DNA of 64,000 nt. Origin: Tepidiphilus succinatimandens. GTDB lineage: Bacteria; Pseudomonadota; Gammaproteobacteria; Burkholderiales; Rhodocyclaceae. Location: assembly GCF_006503695.1 (NCBI RefSeq), contig NZ_SBIK01000002.1:82737-146736 (forward strand), given 5' to 3'. A program made the translations under genes and the position numbers. The notes under the pieces were generated by a model. The model was not told the DNA's origin and did no database searches. It worked only from the letters and a program-made list of their open reading frames with translations. Numbering within the stretch: the stretch's first letter is position 1; the number at the start of each line of letters is the position of its first letter. Below, piece by piece: positions 63,499 through 64,000 of this stretch.

Positions 63499-63525
63499 GA
63501 TTCATTCCAAAGAGCGAGGGAGAAG

Positions 63526-63554
63526 AAAAACCCGGCGGAGCGATCCCCGCCGGG
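63526..63554 (-). terminator. Intrinsic terminator between tuf and rpsJ
   Basis: Eight-bp stem CCCGGCGG/CCGCCGGG (63554-63547 with 63538-63531), 8-nt loop, then five U's (63530-63526) and UCUUC. It follows the tuf stop by 17 nt. Confidence 0.85.
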
Positions 63555-63571
63555 CTGTACGGGCAAGGCAA

Positions 63572-64000
63572 TTACTCGATGATCTTGGAGACGACGCCGG
63601 CACCGACGGTGCGACCGCCTTCACGGATGGCGAAGCGCAAGCCTTCTTCCATCGCGATCGGGGCAATCAGCTTCACTTCCAGCTTCACGTTGTCACCCGG
63701 CATCACCATCTCCACCCCTTCGGGCAGCTTGATCGCGCCGGTGACGTCGGTGGTGCGGAAGTAGAACTGAGGCCGGTAGTTGCTGAAAAACGGCGTGTGA
63801 CGCCCGCCTTCTTCCTTGGAGAGCACGTACACTTCGCACTCGAAGTGCGTGTGCGGCGTGATCGTCCCGGGCTTGGCGAGTACCTGACCGCGCTCGACGT
63901 CTTCGCGCTTGGTGCCGCGCAGCAGCACCCCGACGTTGTCGCCCGCCTGCCCCTGGTCGAGGAGCTTGCGGAACATTTCCACGCCCGTGACCGTGGTCTT
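63572..64000 (-). CDS. tuf: Elongation factor Tu (5' partial)
   Basis: C-terminal 140 or so residues of EF-Tu; the gene continues past the right edge. Domain 2 end ([23 protein letters not shown]) and domain 3 ([46 protein letters not shown]) are nearly identical to the proteobacterial consensus. It sits upstream of rpsJ, as in the str-S10 order. A second tuf copy elsewhere is likely. Confidence 0.97.
   Translation of the reverse strand, partial: KTTVTGVEMFRKLLDQGQAGDNVGVLLRGTKREDVERGQVLAKPGTITPHTHFECEVYVLSKEEGGRHTPFFSNYRPQFYFRTTDVTGAIKLPEGVEMVMPGDNVKLEVKLIAPIAMEEGLRFAIREGGRTVGAGVVSKIIE

Overview
This is a contiguous stretch of GC-rich bacterial chromosome that reads as a betaproteobacterium. 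The evidence is the gene orders ftsK-lolA-rarA, rplM-rpsI-argC-erpA and secY-infA-rpmJ-rpsM, a cbb3 oxidase operon, class I PHA synthase and FNR. A thermophilic or Hydrogenophilales-like host is possible, but that is a guess from gene content. I see no phage, insertion sequence or CRISPR array. Almost every base is coding or a short regulatory gap.

Layout. 1-5.6 kb (+): lspA-fkpB-ispH-xseB-ispA-dxs-folE2, an isoprenoid, lipoprotein and folate run with several 4-nt start/stop overlaps. 5.6-8.1 kb: a MaoC-type hydratase, a PAS protein with a degenerate EAL domain, and a small secreted protein. 8.2-16.6 kb (-): a putrescine ABC importer (potFGHI), serS and a three-subunit proton-translocating transhydrogenase. 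16.8-28 kb: a small unknown protein, rarA-lolA-ftsK, trxB, an Smr protein, nadE-glnB, ppa, a TauE/SafE-type membrane protein and hemN. 28-32.7 kb: fnr, phaC, a beta-CASP RNase and a universal stress protein. 32.7-41.2 kb (-): the complete cbb3 set ccoI-ccoS-ccoN-ccoO-ccoQ-ccoP-ccoG-fixH, including a 58-codon ccoQ. 41.2-49.5 kb: an SDR, erpA, argC, rpsI-rplM, an OsmC protein, coq7, rppH, tRNA-Lys and uvrA. 49.6-64 kb (-): the alpha, spc and S10 ribosomal protein blocks with rpoA, secY and infA, ending inside tuf.

How it fits together. fnr, hemN and the cco genes form a microaerobic respiration module. A near-consensus FNR box lies between divergent hemN and fnr. Two perfect 16-bp FNR-type palindromes lie upstream of ccoN. 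One sits at the right distance from a -10 for ccoN itself. The other sits at class II distance from a second -10 whose transcript would stop about 84 nt later at a strong intrinsic terminator, so an FNR-controlled small RNA is predicted there. A second unannotated RNA of about 97 nt is predicted between rplM and the OsmC gene. It has its own promoter and terminator, and a loop that copies the anti-Shine-Dalgarno sequence of 16S rRNA. The ribosomal cluster has internal promoters in front of rplC, rplN and rpsM, and a terminator between tuf and rpsJ, which suggests operon boundaries different from E. coli. The two RNA candidates are the most novel signals in the window. Both are predictions from sequence only.
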